A stretch of 64,000 nt of DNA from Gammaproteobacteria bacterium (GCA_026708585.1 JAPOUQ010000048.1:1-64000), one strand, 5' to 3'; positions 44,751 to 54,833 are shown, numbered from the stretch's first letter. The notes: generated from the letters alone by a model not told the origin. Numbers and translations: made by a program.

Positions 44751-46496
44751 ATGATGAGTGAAAGTAGTCTACTTCGCAATGCCATTATGATCATGCTGAT
44801 TGCATTGATTGTTGGCGCGTTGGCATCGATTGCATCCATATCATTTGTCTCGGCAGTTGTTTGGTTGAACGATGTACTTCAAGTGTCCATTGAAATAAGA
44901 GAAAAGGATACTCATTCATTTCTAAAAATTGGCATCTTTATTCTGGTTCCTGTAGTTGGCGGTCTACTGGTTGGATTGATATTAACGGATTTGCCAGAAG
45001 GACGCCCTGAAAGTCTCGTCCAGACCATCAGAATGTCCCAGTCCATGGTCTTCAAGCCCTCATTTATAAATGCTCTGAAGACTGCAATTGCATCAGTTGT
45101 AACTTTGGGAAGTGGGGCATCCTTGGGTCAGTATGGCCCTATTTCTCATATCGGTGCTACTCTGGGTTTGGCTACAGAACGGTTAGGTTCCAGATACGGT
45201 TTTACTTCAAATATGGGTATTGGATGTGGTGTTGCAGCTGCAATATCCACTGTTTTTAATGCTCCCATCGCAGGATTAGTGTTTGCACATGAGGTCATTA
45301 TTCGACACTTCTCTTTAAAATTGTTTGCACCGATTGCTATTGCATCAGTAGTTGGATATCTAGTCGCCAATCATATATTCGATCGACACCAGCTATTCTA
45401 TGTTCCAGAAGTGGGTGGAATTAAACCGGAGGAGTTTTTGGTTTTTGCCTTGATCGGAGTGGTGGGCGCACTAATAGCAACCGCATTCGTACGTATGATG
45501 CTGTATTTTACAGATGTGTCGAGACGACTGAATACTCCCCATTGGCTGAAACCACCAATTGCAGGAGCCGGCATGGGATTGGTTGGTTTGTGGGTACCGG
45601 AAATTCTTGGAGTTGGCGAACCGGTTATGCAGAAACTCTTAGTTGGTTCAGGATATCCTAGTAGCGAACTATTTATCATTTTGGCCTTGAAACTAGTCAT
45701 GACCGCTATATGTTTCGGATTTGGTTTGGCCGGCAGCGTTTTCAGTCCATCTCTATTGTGTGGGATTCTTTTCGGGGCATTGATCTCAATGATTAGTGCT
45801 TCAGTCATGGGTACGCATTATTCATCAGCAACACCTTATATGGTTTGTGGCATGGTAGCACTAGTTGGGCCAGTGATGGGTTCACCCCTCACAGTGATAT
45901 TAATCGTTTTTGAATTGACCCGAAATTATGATTTGGCGGTTGCTGCCATGGTCAGTGCCGTATTTGCAAATTTACTCGGATATCGTTTGATCGGTCGATC
46001 AATGTTCGATATGCAACTTGAGCGACAGGGTTTTGACCTCAGTATGGGACGTGAAAAGGTAATGTTGAGTGATCAGAAAATCGACGCCTGGATATCAAAT
46101 AAGTTTTCATTACTTGTTGGCGAAACCAGTCTAGACATAGCAAAACAGGCCATCCTGAATTCTGGCAATTCAAATCTTTATATTGTGGATAATCAACATC
46201 GATATCTCGGATCAATAACACTAAATGATATTGTTCGAAAAGAGCAAGAAGCATTCGATTTGTCAAAGTTGCTGTGCAAGGATTATGCAGTTGAACAGAT
46301 CATTTTTTCTTCTGATCTGTCGATTTGGGAAGCCATGGAGCGAATTCGTGACTTTACTGGAGAAAGTTTGCCCGTGGTAGATAAAAAAGATAACTACAGA
46401 TTGATTGGAGTAATTTATGAGGCATCGTTAATTTCTGCCTATATCGAAACTCTTGAAATCGCTCGAAGCGAAGAACATGGCGGAAGAAAAGAGTAA
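44751..46496 (+). CDS. ClC-family chloride channel/antiporter with CBS domains
   Basis: The 581-residue membrane protein has about ten or more hydrophobic segments (about 10-430) and a C-terminal CBS pair (about 455-570). The pore motif is GSGASLGQYGPISHIGATLG, with Tyr128 where most ClC proteins have the gating Glu (GxEGP). GFGLAGSVFSPSL and the GMVALVGPVMGSPLT region are also present. The substitution suggests altered gating or transport. It stands between queG and nnr, divergent from queG. Confidence 0.9.
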   Translation: MMSESSLLRNAIMIMLIALIVGALASIASISFVSAVVWLNDVLQVSIEIREKDTHSFLKIGIFILVPVVGGLLVGLILTDLPEGRPESLVQTIRMSQSMVFKPSFINALKTAIASVVTLGSGASLGQYGPISHIGATLGLATERLGSRYGFTSNMGIGCGVAAAISTVFNAPIAGLVFAHEVIIRHFSLKLFAPIAIASVVGYLVANHIFDRHQLFYVPEVGGIKPEEFLVFALIGVVGALIATAFVRMMLYFTDVSRRLNTPHWLKPPIAGAGMGLVGLWVPEILGVGEPVMQKLLVGSGYPSSELFIILALKLVMTAICFGFGLAGSVFSPSLLCGILFGALISMISASVMGTHYSSATPYMVCGMVALVGPVMGSPLTVILIVFELTRNYDLAVAAMVSAVFANLLGYRLIGRSMFDMQLERQGFDLSMGREKVMLSDQKIDAWISNKFSLLVGETSLDIAKQAILNSGNSNLYIVDNQHRYLGSITLNDIVRKEQEAFDLSKLLCKDYAVEQIIFSSDLSIWEAMERIRDFTGESLPVVDKKDNYRLIGVIYEASLISAYIETLEIARSEEHGGRKE

Positions 46497-46568
46497 ATAT
46501 CGTAATATACAGCAACTTCAATATAACAATGAAAAAATCTTATATAAAACAGATAAGATACTAATATC

Positions 46569-48071
46569 ATGAAAAATAAACTTTATATTGCAGATCAGGT
46601 TCGCCAACTTGACCGATTTGCTATTGAGGGATTAGGTATATCGGGTTGCGAGTTAATGGAGAGATCAGGAAAGCAGGCCTTCCAACGTATTTTGGATATC
46701 TATCAAGAAACGAAAAGCTTTCTGGTTTTGTGTGGACCAGGTAACAATGGCGGAGATGGTTATGTTGTAGCTTTGTGCGCATTGGAATTGGGTATGCAGG
46801 TAGAGGTAATCTTCACAGAGAAGCCAAAAACGCCAGATGCCAAATTGATGTATCACAAGTATCTGAAAGCGGGTGGAATTGCTAACCAATATAATCCACT
46901 CGATCAGACATTGCCGGTTATGGGTGATTTGATTATCGATGCAATTTTGGGTATTGGAATCAACCATGCTCCAGGTGGGTCGGTTGAGCAATTGATTAAT
47001 GATGCCAATCAAGATGCTCGTTCAATATTTGCACTCGATGTTCCATCTGGTCTAGAGTGTGATACAGGAGTGGCTTTTGAATCATGTATTACAGCGACAA
47101 ACACAGTGAACTTTATTGGTAGAAAAGTTGGTTGTTATACGGCTGATGGCCGCGACCAATGCGGTACTTTGTTTTACGAGCCGCTGAATGTTCCGCTTGA
47201 AGGGTCTCATGAAGATACTCATTATGCAGAATTAATTGAGCCATTTCCCCTTGACTCACGAGTTCATAATTCCCATAAACGAAGGTATGGAGATCTGGCA
47301 ATCTTTGGTGGTTTCACAGGGATGTTCGGTGCAGTTCTACTGGCTGGTCGCGCAGCCATGAGAGCGGGGTGTGGTTTGACAACCGTTGTAAGCAAACAAA
47401 AACATGCCGACATATTGGCAGTTCATTGTCCAGAGTTGATGAGTTTGGACTTTGCTAAAGAGAAGAAGGTTGAGGATTTGTTAGAAAGAGTGGATGCTTT
47501 GGTTGTTGGTCCGGGATTAGACGATGGAAAATGGGCACAACGGGTATTCTCTCGTATTCTGGATTTCCATGGTCCAGTTGTTGTCGATGCGGGAGCGCTC
47601 AGGATATTGGCAAAACCTGCCTATCGTATGAGACGAGATAATTGGATATTAACTCCACATCCAGGAGAGGCTGCAGCATTGCTTGATTGTGACAGTATGG
47701 ATATACAGACTGATCGTATTGAATCTGCACGGGAGATAACCAGTATTTATGGAGGAATTTGCATACTGAAAGGGTCTGGAACTATCGTAGCGTACTCAGA
47801 GTCTGAAACTCCAAAAATTTGTGACCGCGGGAATCCAGGTATGGCAACAGCAGGAATGGGAGATGTTCTAAGTGGCATCCTAGGCGCATATTCAATCTAC
47901 GATATGTCAATCAGTAAATGCGCCGAACTCGGAGTTTGGGTTCATTCTTATGCCGCAGACTTAGCCATAGAAGAATCTACGGAACATTCGCTTATTGCTT
48001 CTGATGTGATTGATGTGCTTCCGAAAGTTTATCAAGCTCTCGAAAATCAAACTCAAAATGAAACAGAATGA
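46569..48071 (+). CDS. nnr: bifunctional NAD(P)H-hydrate epimerase/dehydratase
   Basis: Repairs hydrated NAD(P)H. In 500 residues: N-terminal epimerase domain (about 1-215) with GPGNNGGDGYVVA and DAILGIG, and C-terminal ADP-dependent dehydratase domain (about 225-495) with HKRRYGDLAIFGG, GPGLDDG, LTPHPGEAA and GNPGMATAGMGDVLSGIL. First gene of the nnr-tsaE-amiC-mutL-miaA run. Confidence 0.96.
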   Translation: MKNKLYIADQVRQLDRFAIEGLGISGCELMERSGKQAFQRILDIYQETKSFLVLCGPGNNGGDGYVVALCALELGMQVEVIFTEKPKTPDAKLMYHKYLKAGGIANQYNPLDQTLPVMGDLIIDAILGIGINHAPGGSVEQLINDANQDARSIFALDVPSGLECDTGVAFESCITATNTVNFIGRKVGCYTADGRDQCGTLFYEPLNVPLEGSHEDTHYAELIEPFPLDSRVHNSHKRRYGDLAIFGGFTGMFGAVLLAGRAAMRAGCGLTTVVSKQKHADILAVHCPELMSLDFAKEKKVEDLLERVDALVVGPGLDDGKWAQRVFSRILDFHGPVVVDAGALRILAKPAYRMRRDNWILTPHPGEAAALLDCDSMDIQTDRIESAREITSIYGGICILKGSGTIVAYSESETPKICDRGNPGMATAGMGDVLSGILGAYSIYDMSISKCAELGVWVHSYAADLAIEESTEHSLIASDVIDVLPKVYQALENQTQNETE

Positions 48072-48154
48072 ACGAATGTGTTCTCGTCGGAAGATGTAAT
48101 CAAGTACAAGACTCGTAGTTTGTGAAAGGTTATAATAGGTACACGGATTGTTGT

Positions 48155-48610
48155 ATGGAGTTACAGTTAAGTGTAGACGAAACAATGCTTGCGCAATCTC
48201 ACCGAATTGATAATGAATCTTCAATGCTAAAATTCGGTGAAACGATATCTGAGAAAATAGAACCTGGGGAAGTTGTTTATTTGATTGGTGAGCTCGGTTC
48301 GGGAAAGACCACTTTAGTCCGAGGTATTTTGACGGGTTTGGGTTATCAGAAGAATGTGGTTAGCCCCACATATACATTGGTTGAGCCCTACAAAACTTCA
48401 AAATATGACATTTATCATCTTGATTTATACCGCTTAAACACACATGATGAGATTGAGAATTTGGGATTGAGAGATTTCCTTGATGGACATGCTGTATGTC
48501 TTATTGAATGGCCAGATAAGTTTGAAAAGAATTTACCCAACCCATCCCTGACGATTCGCATCAGAGTTCTCGGTCAAATTCGAGAGATATCGTTAAATCC
48601 AAGCCCTTAA
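48155..48610 (+). CDS. tsaE: tRNA threonylcarbamoyladenosine synthesis ATPase TsaE
   Basis: ATPase that works with TsaD and TsaB to make t6A37. The 151-residue protein has Walker A GELGSGKT (45-52), SPTYTLVEPY and YHLDLYRL, and C-terminal CLIEWPDK. ATG 48155 is preferred over the upstream start at 48122. MtaB (11940-13301) uses the t6A that this complex makes. Confidence 0.93.
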   Translation: MELQLSVDETMLAQSHRIDNESSMLKFGETISEKIEPGEVVYLIGELGSGKTTLVRGILTGLGYQKNVVSPTYTLVEPYKTSKYDIYHLDLYRLNTHDEIENLGLRDFLDGHAVCLIEWPDKFEKNLPNPSLTIRIRVLGQIREISLNPSP

Positions 48611-48620
48611 TACCTGTCCA

Positions 48621-49787
48621 ATGAAAACGTCACTGATTATCAAACCGATTTTATTAACGATCCTGTTCAGTTTGTCGATTAATGCTAAATCTGCGGTTGT
48701 TGAAGATATACGCATGTGGCATGCACCTGAGCGATCTCGTTTTGTTTTTGATATCGATAAGGAGCCAAATTACAAGGTCTACACCCTGAAATCACCGGAT
48801 CGACTGGTAGTTGATTTGAATCATTCAACACTCGGTAGGCCTATGCCTCCCGCCAATGAGCTCGGTCCATATATTGGAAAAATGCGTTCCGGGAAACCAA
48901 ACCCTAATACCTTGCGAGTGGTATTTGAACTTGCCAAGCCGATCCGCTATGAACTACAACTGTTGAAGCCCTTCGACAGATATCAGTATCGCCTTGTGAT
49001 TGATTTTTATGATAAAGATCATGTGCAAGAACAGGCACCGACACTAGCAAGTGTAACTACTCCTAGACAAAACAGAGAACGAACCGGCGATATTCTAATT
49101 GTCATTGATGCTGGTCATGGTGGTGAAGATCCAGGCGCTGTTGGAAAACGTTCATATGAAAAAACCATTGTACTTTCAGTCGCAAAAAAACTGAAGAAAA
49201 TGATCGATAAAGAGCCAGGGTTACGTGCTGAGTTGACCCGGACCGGCGATTACTACATTAGTTTAAGGCGTCGAACAATTATGGCCCGTAATATGAATGC
49301 AGACCTGTTCATATCTGTACATGCGGATGGCCATCATAATACTAAAGCCCAAGGTGCTTCTGTTTATGCTTTGTCTCAAAGAGGCGCGACCAGTGAGACT
49401 GCCAGGTGGTTGGCTGACAAGGAAAATTCAGCCGATCTATCAGGTGGGGTTAGCCTATCAGAAATGGATGATTTACTAGCCAAGGTTTTACTTGACTTAT
49501 CCATGACCCACACAGTGAGTGAAAGTGTCAGTTTTGGTATGGAGGTGCTTGATGAGTTAAAAAAAATCGGCAAGATTCATAGCAAACGGGTAGAGCAGGC
49601 AGGTTTTGCAGTTCTGAAATCACCGGACATTCCTTCTATTCTTGTTGAGACAGCATATATTACCAATCCATCTGAAGAGAAAATGCTGGGTACAAAGTCA
49701 CATCAGACTAAACTAGCCACTGCAATTACTAATGGTGTCAAGCGATATCTACGCAAGAATCAAGGTATCTATGCCTATAAGTACTAA
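48621..49787 (+). CDS. amiC: N-acetylmuramoyl-L-alanine amidase, AmiC-like
   Basis: Splits peptide stems from septal peptidoglycan for daughter-cell separation. The 388-residue precursor has a signal peptide (about 1-24), an AMIN domain (about 28-130) for septal targeting, and an Amidase_3 domain (about 160-380) with zinc ligand H166 in IDAGHGGEDPGAVG, then ISVHADGH and VETAYITNPSEE. No LysM is present, so the layout is like AmiC, though the position before mutL is that of E. coli amiB. Confidence 0.93.
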   Translation: MKTSLIIKPILLTILFSLSINAKSAVVEDIRMWHAPERSRFVFDIDKEPNYKVYTLKSPDRLVVDLNHSTLGRPMPPANELGPYIGKMRSGKPNPNTLRVVFELAKPIRYELQLLKPFDRYQYRLVIDFYDKDHVQEQAPTLASVTTPRQNRERTGDILIVIDAGHGGEDPGAVGKRSYEKTIVLSVAKKLKKMIDKEPGLRAELTRTGDYYISLRRRTIMARNMNADLFISVHADGHHNTKAQGASVYALSQRGATSETARWLADKENSADLSGGVSLSEMDDLLAKVLLDLSMTHTVSESVSFGMEVLDELKKIGKIHSKRVEQAGFAVLKSPDIPSILVETAYITNPSEEKMLGTKSHQTKLATAITNGVKRYLRKNQGIYAYKY

Positions 49788-49822
49788 CTGACAGTTTTTC
49801 TGACCTCCCAGTAGTTTCCCCA

Positions 49823-51637
49823 ATGAATCGGATGCAAAAGAAAACTCCTGCAAAAATTCAACTACTCGATGATAATCTAGTCAACCAGATCGCCGCAGGC
49901 GAAGTAATCGAACGACCCGCATCACTTCTTAAGGAGTTACTAGAAAACAGTTTAGACGCGGGTGCAACAGAAATTCGTGTACATATCGATCGTGGTGGTA
50001 TAAAAAGAGTTTCCGTTAGCGATAATGGCTCTGGTATACCTTGTGAGGAAATTCCACTAGCCGTCTCTCGGCACGCAACCAGCAAATTGAATTCTGCAGA
50101 AGATTTATTTCATCTTTCAACGCTGGGTTTTCGAGGAGAAGCATTGCCAAGTATTGCTGCTGTTTCGAGGCTGACTCTACAAACCAGAGTCGCAGATGAT
50201 GAATCAGGATATGAATATCGCTCACAGGGTGGCAAAGCAACAGGTGAAATTCGTCCGATCGCACATCCGATCGGTACAACTGTAGAAATTGAGGATTTAT
50301 TTTTCAATACTCCGGCAAGACGAAAATTTCTACGTACCGACCGGACCGAGTTTAATTATTGTGATACTACAGTTCGTAGAATTGCTTTGGGTAATCCAGA
50401 TGTTGCTATAGATTTTATCCGTGATGGTAAAACGGTATTTCAGCTCTTTAAAGCAGAAAATGTTGCAACGATGTCGAAACGTATGATCAAGCTTTGTGGT
50501 CATCCGTTTACGGATCAATCAATGTACATCGATCATACGGTCGATAGTTATACTCTTGAAGGTTGGATTGGTCTCCCGACCTTTTCAAGGAGTCAGCGTG
50601 ATTTGCAGTATTTCTTTGTCAATGGGCGACCAGTCACTGATCATCTGATCTCACATGCGGTCAAAAGGGCATACAGCGATGTTCTCTATCATGGTCGATT
50701 CCCGACCTTTGTTCTGTTTCTGAAACTGAACTCAAAGCTAGTTGATGTGAATGTACATCCTGCTAAGAATGAGGTTCGATTTCGGGAAAGTCGTATGGTT
50801 TACGACTTTGTTTTTCGTACTCTGAATAGAGCCGTAGCAGGTATTTCACCGGAAGATAGCGAGGTAGCACTGCCTTTAACGAATAGTCCTGACAGGAACT
50901 CACAAACGCGTCCTTCGGGCGTTATTTTCGGCTCTCAGCAACGTATTCAGATGCCTAGATCGGTTCAGTCTTCGGATGGAGGTTTGATTGCCAGTATATG
51001 GGATATGGGCCTGAATAAATCGAAGTCTGAAGATCAGGAAGAAAAGGATTTTCCACCGCTTGGATATGCGATTGCTCAGATAAAAGGCGTATATATTCTT
51101 GCGGAGAACAAGGATGGATTGATTTTGGTAGATATGCATGCTGCACATGAACGAATCACATATGAGTCACTTAAGCAGCAATTGGATTCTCAGGAATCGA
51201 TTGAGACACAACCTTTGTTAGTTCCGATCAGAATTGCAATGTCATTCTCTGAAGTTCGTTGTCTGGAATCTTATAAAGATGATTTAAATCAGCTTGGATT
51301 TGAGCTGGAAGTATTTGCTGAAGACCAGGTAGTCATTCGAGCAGTCCCGGAATTACTCAAGAACAATGATATCGAAACTATAATTCGGGATACTGCTTCT
51401 GATCTTCTGGAACATGGAACTACCGATCGTCCGCAGAACGAAATTCATGAGGTTCTCTCTTCTATTGCCTGTCATGGAGCCGTTCGAGCGAACAGAAAAC
51501 TGGAAATTCTTGAGATGAATGCCTTATTACGCCAGATAGAAACCGTTGAACGCTCAGGGCAATGTAATCATGGTCGACCAACCTGGATGAGCGTAACAAT
51601 GGCAGAATTAGATAAGTGGTTTATGCGTGGTAGATAA
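49823..51637 (+). CDS. mutL: DNA mismatch repair protein MutL, endonuclease-type motif
   Basis: Links mismatch recognition to strand removal. The 604-residue protein has the GHKL ATPase motifs (AGEVIERPASLLKELLENSLDAGA, DNGSGI, TLGFRGEALPSIAAVS) and a C-terminal domain with D437-M-H-A-A-H-E443-R-I-T-Y-E448, matching the DQHA(X)2E(X)4E endonuclease motif apart from Gln to Met, plus CNHGRPTW near the end. That argues for a nicking MutL, as in bacteria without MutH. Its stop overlaps the miaA start by 11 nt. Confidence 0.96.
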   Translation: MNRMQKKTPAKIQLLDDNLVNQIAAGEVIERPASLLKELLENSLDAGATEIRVHIDRGGIKRVSVSDNGSGIPCEEIPLAVSRHATSKLNSAEDLFHLSTLGFRGEALPSIAAVSRLTLQTRVADDESGYEYRSQGGKATGEIRPIAHPIGTTVEIEDLFFNTPARRKFLRTDRTEFNYCDTTVRRIALGNPDVAIDFIRDGKTVFQLFKAENVATMSKRMIKLCGHPFTDQSMYIDHTVDSYTLEGWIGLPTFSRSQRDLQYFFVNGRPVTDHLISHAVKRAYSDVLYHGRFPTFVLFLKLNSKLVDVNVHPAKNEVRFRESRMVYDFVFRTLNRAVAGISPEDSEVALPLTNSPDRNSQTRPSGVIFGSQQRIQMPRSVQSSDGGLIASIWDMGLNKSKSEDQEEKDFPPLGYAIAQIKGVYILAENKDGLILVDMHAAHERITYESLKQQLDSQESIETQPLLVPIRIAMSFSEVRCLESYKDDLNQLGFELEVFAEDQVVIRAVPELLKNNDIETIIRDTASDLLEHGTTDRPQNEIHEVLSSIACHGAVRANRKLEILEMNALLRQIETVERSGQCNHGRPTWMSVTMAELDKWFMRGR

Positions 51638-52583
51638 ACCTACTGTTCCCATTGTTATTTTTTTGATGGGTCCTACTGCAGTTGGAAAGTCAACGGTCGC
51701 CGAGCATCTCTTCGAAAGCTTGGATGCAGAATTGATAAGCGTGGATTCAGGTCAAATCTATCGCGGAATGGATATTGGTACAGCCAAACCTGATCAAGAA
51801 TTACTGCAACGTGTCCCTCATCATTTAATCGATATTCGTGAGATCACCGAGAGCTATTCGGTCGCCAAGTTCAGAGACGATGCCCTGACTCTCATCGAAA
51901 AAATTATTGCTAAAGGAAAGACGCCACTTTTGGTGGGTGGTACTATGTTTTATTTTTCGGTGTTGGAAAACGGTATCTCAAAACTGCCCGGAGGGGATCC
52001 AGAAGTGCGATCTGAAATTGAACAGATAGTTCAAGAGAAGGGTTTGTTGTATTTGCACCAAAAACTGACCGAGGTTGATCCGATAAGTGCGAAAAGAATT
52101 AAAACTCAGGATACACAACGACTCAAAAGAGCATACGAAATATTCACAATTACAGGACAGCCTCCGTCATCGGTGATAGCAGAATCATGCCCCCAGAATC
52201 TGCAGATTCAATATCGAAAAATCGCTTTATTTCGTCCTCGGGAAATTTTACATAAGCGAATCGAGGTGCGCTTTATGGACATGATCGAAAGAGGTTTGGT
52301 TAGTGAGGTTGAGGGGTTAGCAAAATCAATCCGAAAACCGGAAATCTTACCTTCCATGCGCAGTGTTGGATACCGTCAGGTGATCGATTATCTTTATGGT
52401 AAATTAACCGATACGGAAATGATTGAAAAGGGCGTAGCGTCAACTCGGCAACTTGCCAAGCGTCAGTTGACATGGTTACGCAATCAATCCAACGTAGCTT
52501 GGGTAAATGCCGAGAATAGTAATCTTGAGAAGATGATTGTCAAATATCTTGAATCCATGAATATCCATGCAGACAGAACCTGA
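51627..52583 (+). CDS. miaA: tRNA dimethylallyltransferase MiaA
   Basis: Adds the isopentenyl group to A37 of tRNAs reading UNN codons. The 318-residue protein has the P-loop GPTAVGKST, DSGQIYRGMDIGTAKP, LVGGTMFYF and RQLAKRQLTWLR near the C-terminus. Starts with GTG inside the mutL end. In gammaproteobacteria hfq normally follows directly; here an 8-kb insert separates them. Confidence 0.95.
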   Translation: MVDKPTVPIVIFLMGPTAVGKSTVAEHLFESLDAELISVDSGQIYRGMDIGTAKPDQELLQRVPHHLIDIREITESYSVAKFRDDALTLIEKIIAKGKTPLLVGGTMFYFSVLENGISKLPGGDPEVRSEIEQIVQEKGLLYLHQKLTEVDPISAKRIKTQDTQRLKRAYEIFTITGQPPSSVIAESCPQNLQIQYRKIALFRPREILHKRIEVRFMDMIERGLVSEVEGLAKSIRKPEILPSMRSVGYRQVIDYLYGKLTDTEMIEKGVASTRQLAKRQLTWLRNQSNVAWVNAENSNLEKMIVKYLESMNIHADRT

Positions 52584-52653
52584 TGTATCAGAAATAAACG
52601 ATAAACCCCCTGACATTTCCTACTCTTAAGCGTTGGATACCATGTATATCAAG

Positions 52654-53562
52654 TCATGCAAAGGTGTGATTTGCAGTATCTGACAATCGTTCAGTAGTTA
52701 AGGAAAACAGTGCTGAGGCAGCAGGTGTTAATACTGTAGAAGCTCGCTTTATAATGCCTATCCGGTGCCGAATTACCGGCTTACGAACCTTGATGGCGAC
52801 AAGACCGGGAGGCGCACCTCGTAAATACGAAGACAAGACGATTCCTGGTCCAACCCCAGCTTCACATAAGGCGAGAACAGTATGAATCATCCGTGGTTCA
52901 ATGATGGCTTTCAGTTTTAGGCCATGTTTGCTAAGTGTTTCATCAATAGTTTGTCGAATACCTGTTCCAGTGGATACCGTAACAACACTTTCATCGATAA
53001 ACTCGTGCCATGCTACAGACTTTCGGTGTGAGAGTTTATGGCCTTTGCTAAGAAGAAGTGTGATGCTATCTTCGAAAATAGGAATGAACTCTAAGTCTTC
53101 TTGTTCTTTCAATTCGCTAGCTATGGCAAAGTCTGCGACCCCTGTTTGAATCCAATCTACAATGAAATCCGCAATACCATCGAGAATACTAACGGTTACG
53201 TTTGGGTTGGTATTTCTAAACTCCGAAACAAGGCTGGGTAACAGTTTTGTTGCAACTGAGGGAAATGCAGCTACCGTTACCTTGCCCCTCTTCAGGTGAA
53301 TAAAGTCCTGAATATAATCAACAGCAGAGTAAGCGGCATTAATTGCCTGATCTGCTCTTGGCAGGAATTCTTTACCCATTTCGGTTAATTCAACATTCCT
53401 TGTACTTCGTGAGAAAAGCGGTGCTCCAATTATATCTTCAAGCTGGTGTATCCATAAGCTTAACGTTGGATCAGAGACATGAATCTCTCGTGCTGCCGAT
53501 GCAAAATGTAGATGTTTTGCAACAGCAATGAAAGCCTGAAAGTGCTTTAATTCGATATTCAT
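52654..53562 (-). CDS. LysR-type transcriptional regulator
   Basis: The 302-residue protein has an N-terminal winged HTH (about 1-60, FQAFIAVAKHLHFASAAREIHVSDPTLSLWIHQLEDIIGAPLF) and a periplasmic-binding-protein-like effector domain. It is divergent from the acyl-CoA dehydrogenase gene (gap 107 nt), the standard LysR arrangement, and probably controls the operon from 53670. Effector unknown; the transported substrate or its CoA ester is a reasonable guess. Confidence 0.92.
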   Translation of the reverse strand: MNIELKHFQAFIAVAKHLHFASAAREIHVSDPTLSLWIHQLEDIIGAPLFSRSTRNVELTEMGKEFLPRADQAINAAYSAVDYIQDFIHLKRGKVTVAAFPSVATKLLPSLVSEFRNTNPNVTVSILDGIADFIVDWIQTGVADFAIASELKEQEDLEFIPIFEDSITLLLSKGHKLSHRKSVAWHEFIDESVVTVSTGTGIRQTIDETLSKHGLKLKAIIEPRMIHTVLALCEAGVGPGIVLSSYLRGAPPGLVAIKVRKPVIRHRIGIIKRASTVLTPAASALFSLTTERLSDTANHTFA

Positions 53563-53563
53563 T

Positions 53564-53580
53564 ATTTAAATATATTAAAT
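53564..53580. promoter_or_regulatory. candidate LysR binding site
   Basis: Perfect inverted repeat ATTTAA-ATATA-TTAAAT of T-N11-A form, two bases before the LysR ATG in the divergent intergenic region. A second palindrome, ATGCA-G-TGCAT, lies at 53612-53622. Confidence 0.45.
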
Positions 53581-53611
53581 AATTTTGAAAAAAATACAAA
53601 TAATTTTTTTA

Positions 53612-53630
53612 ATGCAGTGCATGTTATTAT
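53612..53630 (+). promoter_or_regulatory. possible activator-dependent promoter of the acyl-CoA dehydrogenase operon
   Basis: A TATTAT -10 (53625-53630) follows the palindrome ATGCAGTGCAT (53612-53622). No good -35 is found 17 bp upstream, as expected if an activator is needed. The transcript would begin about 33 nt before ATG 53670. Confidence 0.35.
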
Positions 53631-53669
53631 GACTACAACTGAATCTATTTGACGAAATTAGAGTTGCAA

Positions 53670-54833
53670 ATGGAGTTTTCGATGACCGACGACCAACGAA
53701 CAATTCAAGATGCTCTTGAGGGTATCGTTGCGAGATTCCCAGATGAGTATTGGCGCGATACAGATCGGTCCGGCCATTTTCCAGAGGATTTCTTCAATAC
53801 TGTCGCTGAAGATGGATGGTTGGGAATTGCATTGCCCGAGAGGTACGGAGGATCAGGGCTTGGTGTTACCGAGGCTGCCCTGATGATGATGACTATCGCC
53901 GCTTCCGGTGGTGGTATGACCGCCTCCTCTAGTATTCACATGAATATCTTTGGGCCGAAAACTATCGAAACTTTCGGTTCTGAAGAGCAAAAACAGCGCT
54001 GGCTGCCGGGTATCATCAAAGGTAAATTCAAAATGTGCTTCGCAGTTACAGAACCTGAAGCTGGCATAGATACAACGCGTATTTGCTGTCGGGCGGAACG
54101 TCATGGAAATCAGTATGTAGTAAACGGCCAAAAGGTTTGGATATCTACCGCCCAAATTGCCAAGAAAGTAATGTTACTAGCAAGAACCAGTCCAAGAGAT
54201 GATAAAAAACCGACTGAAGGGTTAAGCCTTTTCTTTGCCGATCTAGACAGGTCAAAAGTAACTATCAGAGAGATAAACAAAATGGGTCGCAAAGCGATTG
54301 ACACGAATGAGATCTATTTTGAAGGCATGGAGATACCAATTGAAAATCGTATTGGAGAGGAAGGACAGGGGTTCCGCTATATCATTCACAGCCTAAATCC
54401 CGAACGCATTCTGCTAGCTGCTGAAGCGATCGGAATAGGTCGTGATGCACTGGACCGTGCAGCTCGTTATGCCCGGGATCGGATCGTTTTTCAGCGTCCT
54501 ATCGGTCAAAATCAGGCAATCCAGCATCCTCTTGCGAAAATCTGGATGGAGCTTGAGGCTGCTTATCTGTCCATGATGAAGGCGGCCTGGCTGTACGACA
54601 CAGGACAGGTTTGTGGGCTAGAAGCAAATACCGCAAAGTACCTCTCAGCCGAGGCTGGATTTAATGCCTGTAAACAATCAATAACGACTCACGGTGGCAT
54701 GGGCTATGCGAATGAATTTCATGTTGAGAGATTGATGCGCGAAGTGATGATTCCTTACCTAGCTCCGGTCAGTCAGGAGATGGTTCTGAACTACGTCGCT
54801 GAGAGAGCACTGGAGATGCCAAAATCCTATTAG
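53670..54833 (+). CDS. acyl-CoA dehydrogenase
   Basis: FAD-dependent alpha,beta-dehydrogenation of an acyl-CoA. The 387-residue protein has LPERYGGSGLGVTEA, FAVTEPEAGIDTTR, KVWISTAQ, and the C-terminal THGGMGYANEFHVERLMREVM. The catalytic Glu position cannot be fixed without alignment. ATG 53670 is chosen; a TTG at 53649 is upstream. First gene after the divergent LysR promoter; dctP follows 75 nt later, so it probably belongs with the TRAP uptake system. Confidence 0.9.
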   Translation: MEFSMTDDQRTIQDALEGIVARFPDEYWRDTDRSGHFPEDFFNTVAEDGWLGIALPERYGGSGLGVTEAALMMMTIAASGGGMTASSSIHMNIFGPKTIETFGSEEQKQRWLPGIIKGKFKMCFAVTEPEAGIDTTRICCRAERHGNQYVVNGQKVWISTAQIAKKVMLLARTSPRDDKKPTEGLSLFFADLDRSKVTIREINKMGRKAIDTNEIYFEGMEIPIENRIGEEGQGFRYIIHSLNPERILLAAEAIGIGRDALDRAARYARDRIVFQRPIGQNQAIQHPLAKIWMELEAAYLSMMKAAWLYDTGQVCGLEANTAKYLSAEAGFNACKQSITTHGGMGYANEFHVERLMREVMIPYLAPVSQEMVLNYVAERALEMPKSY

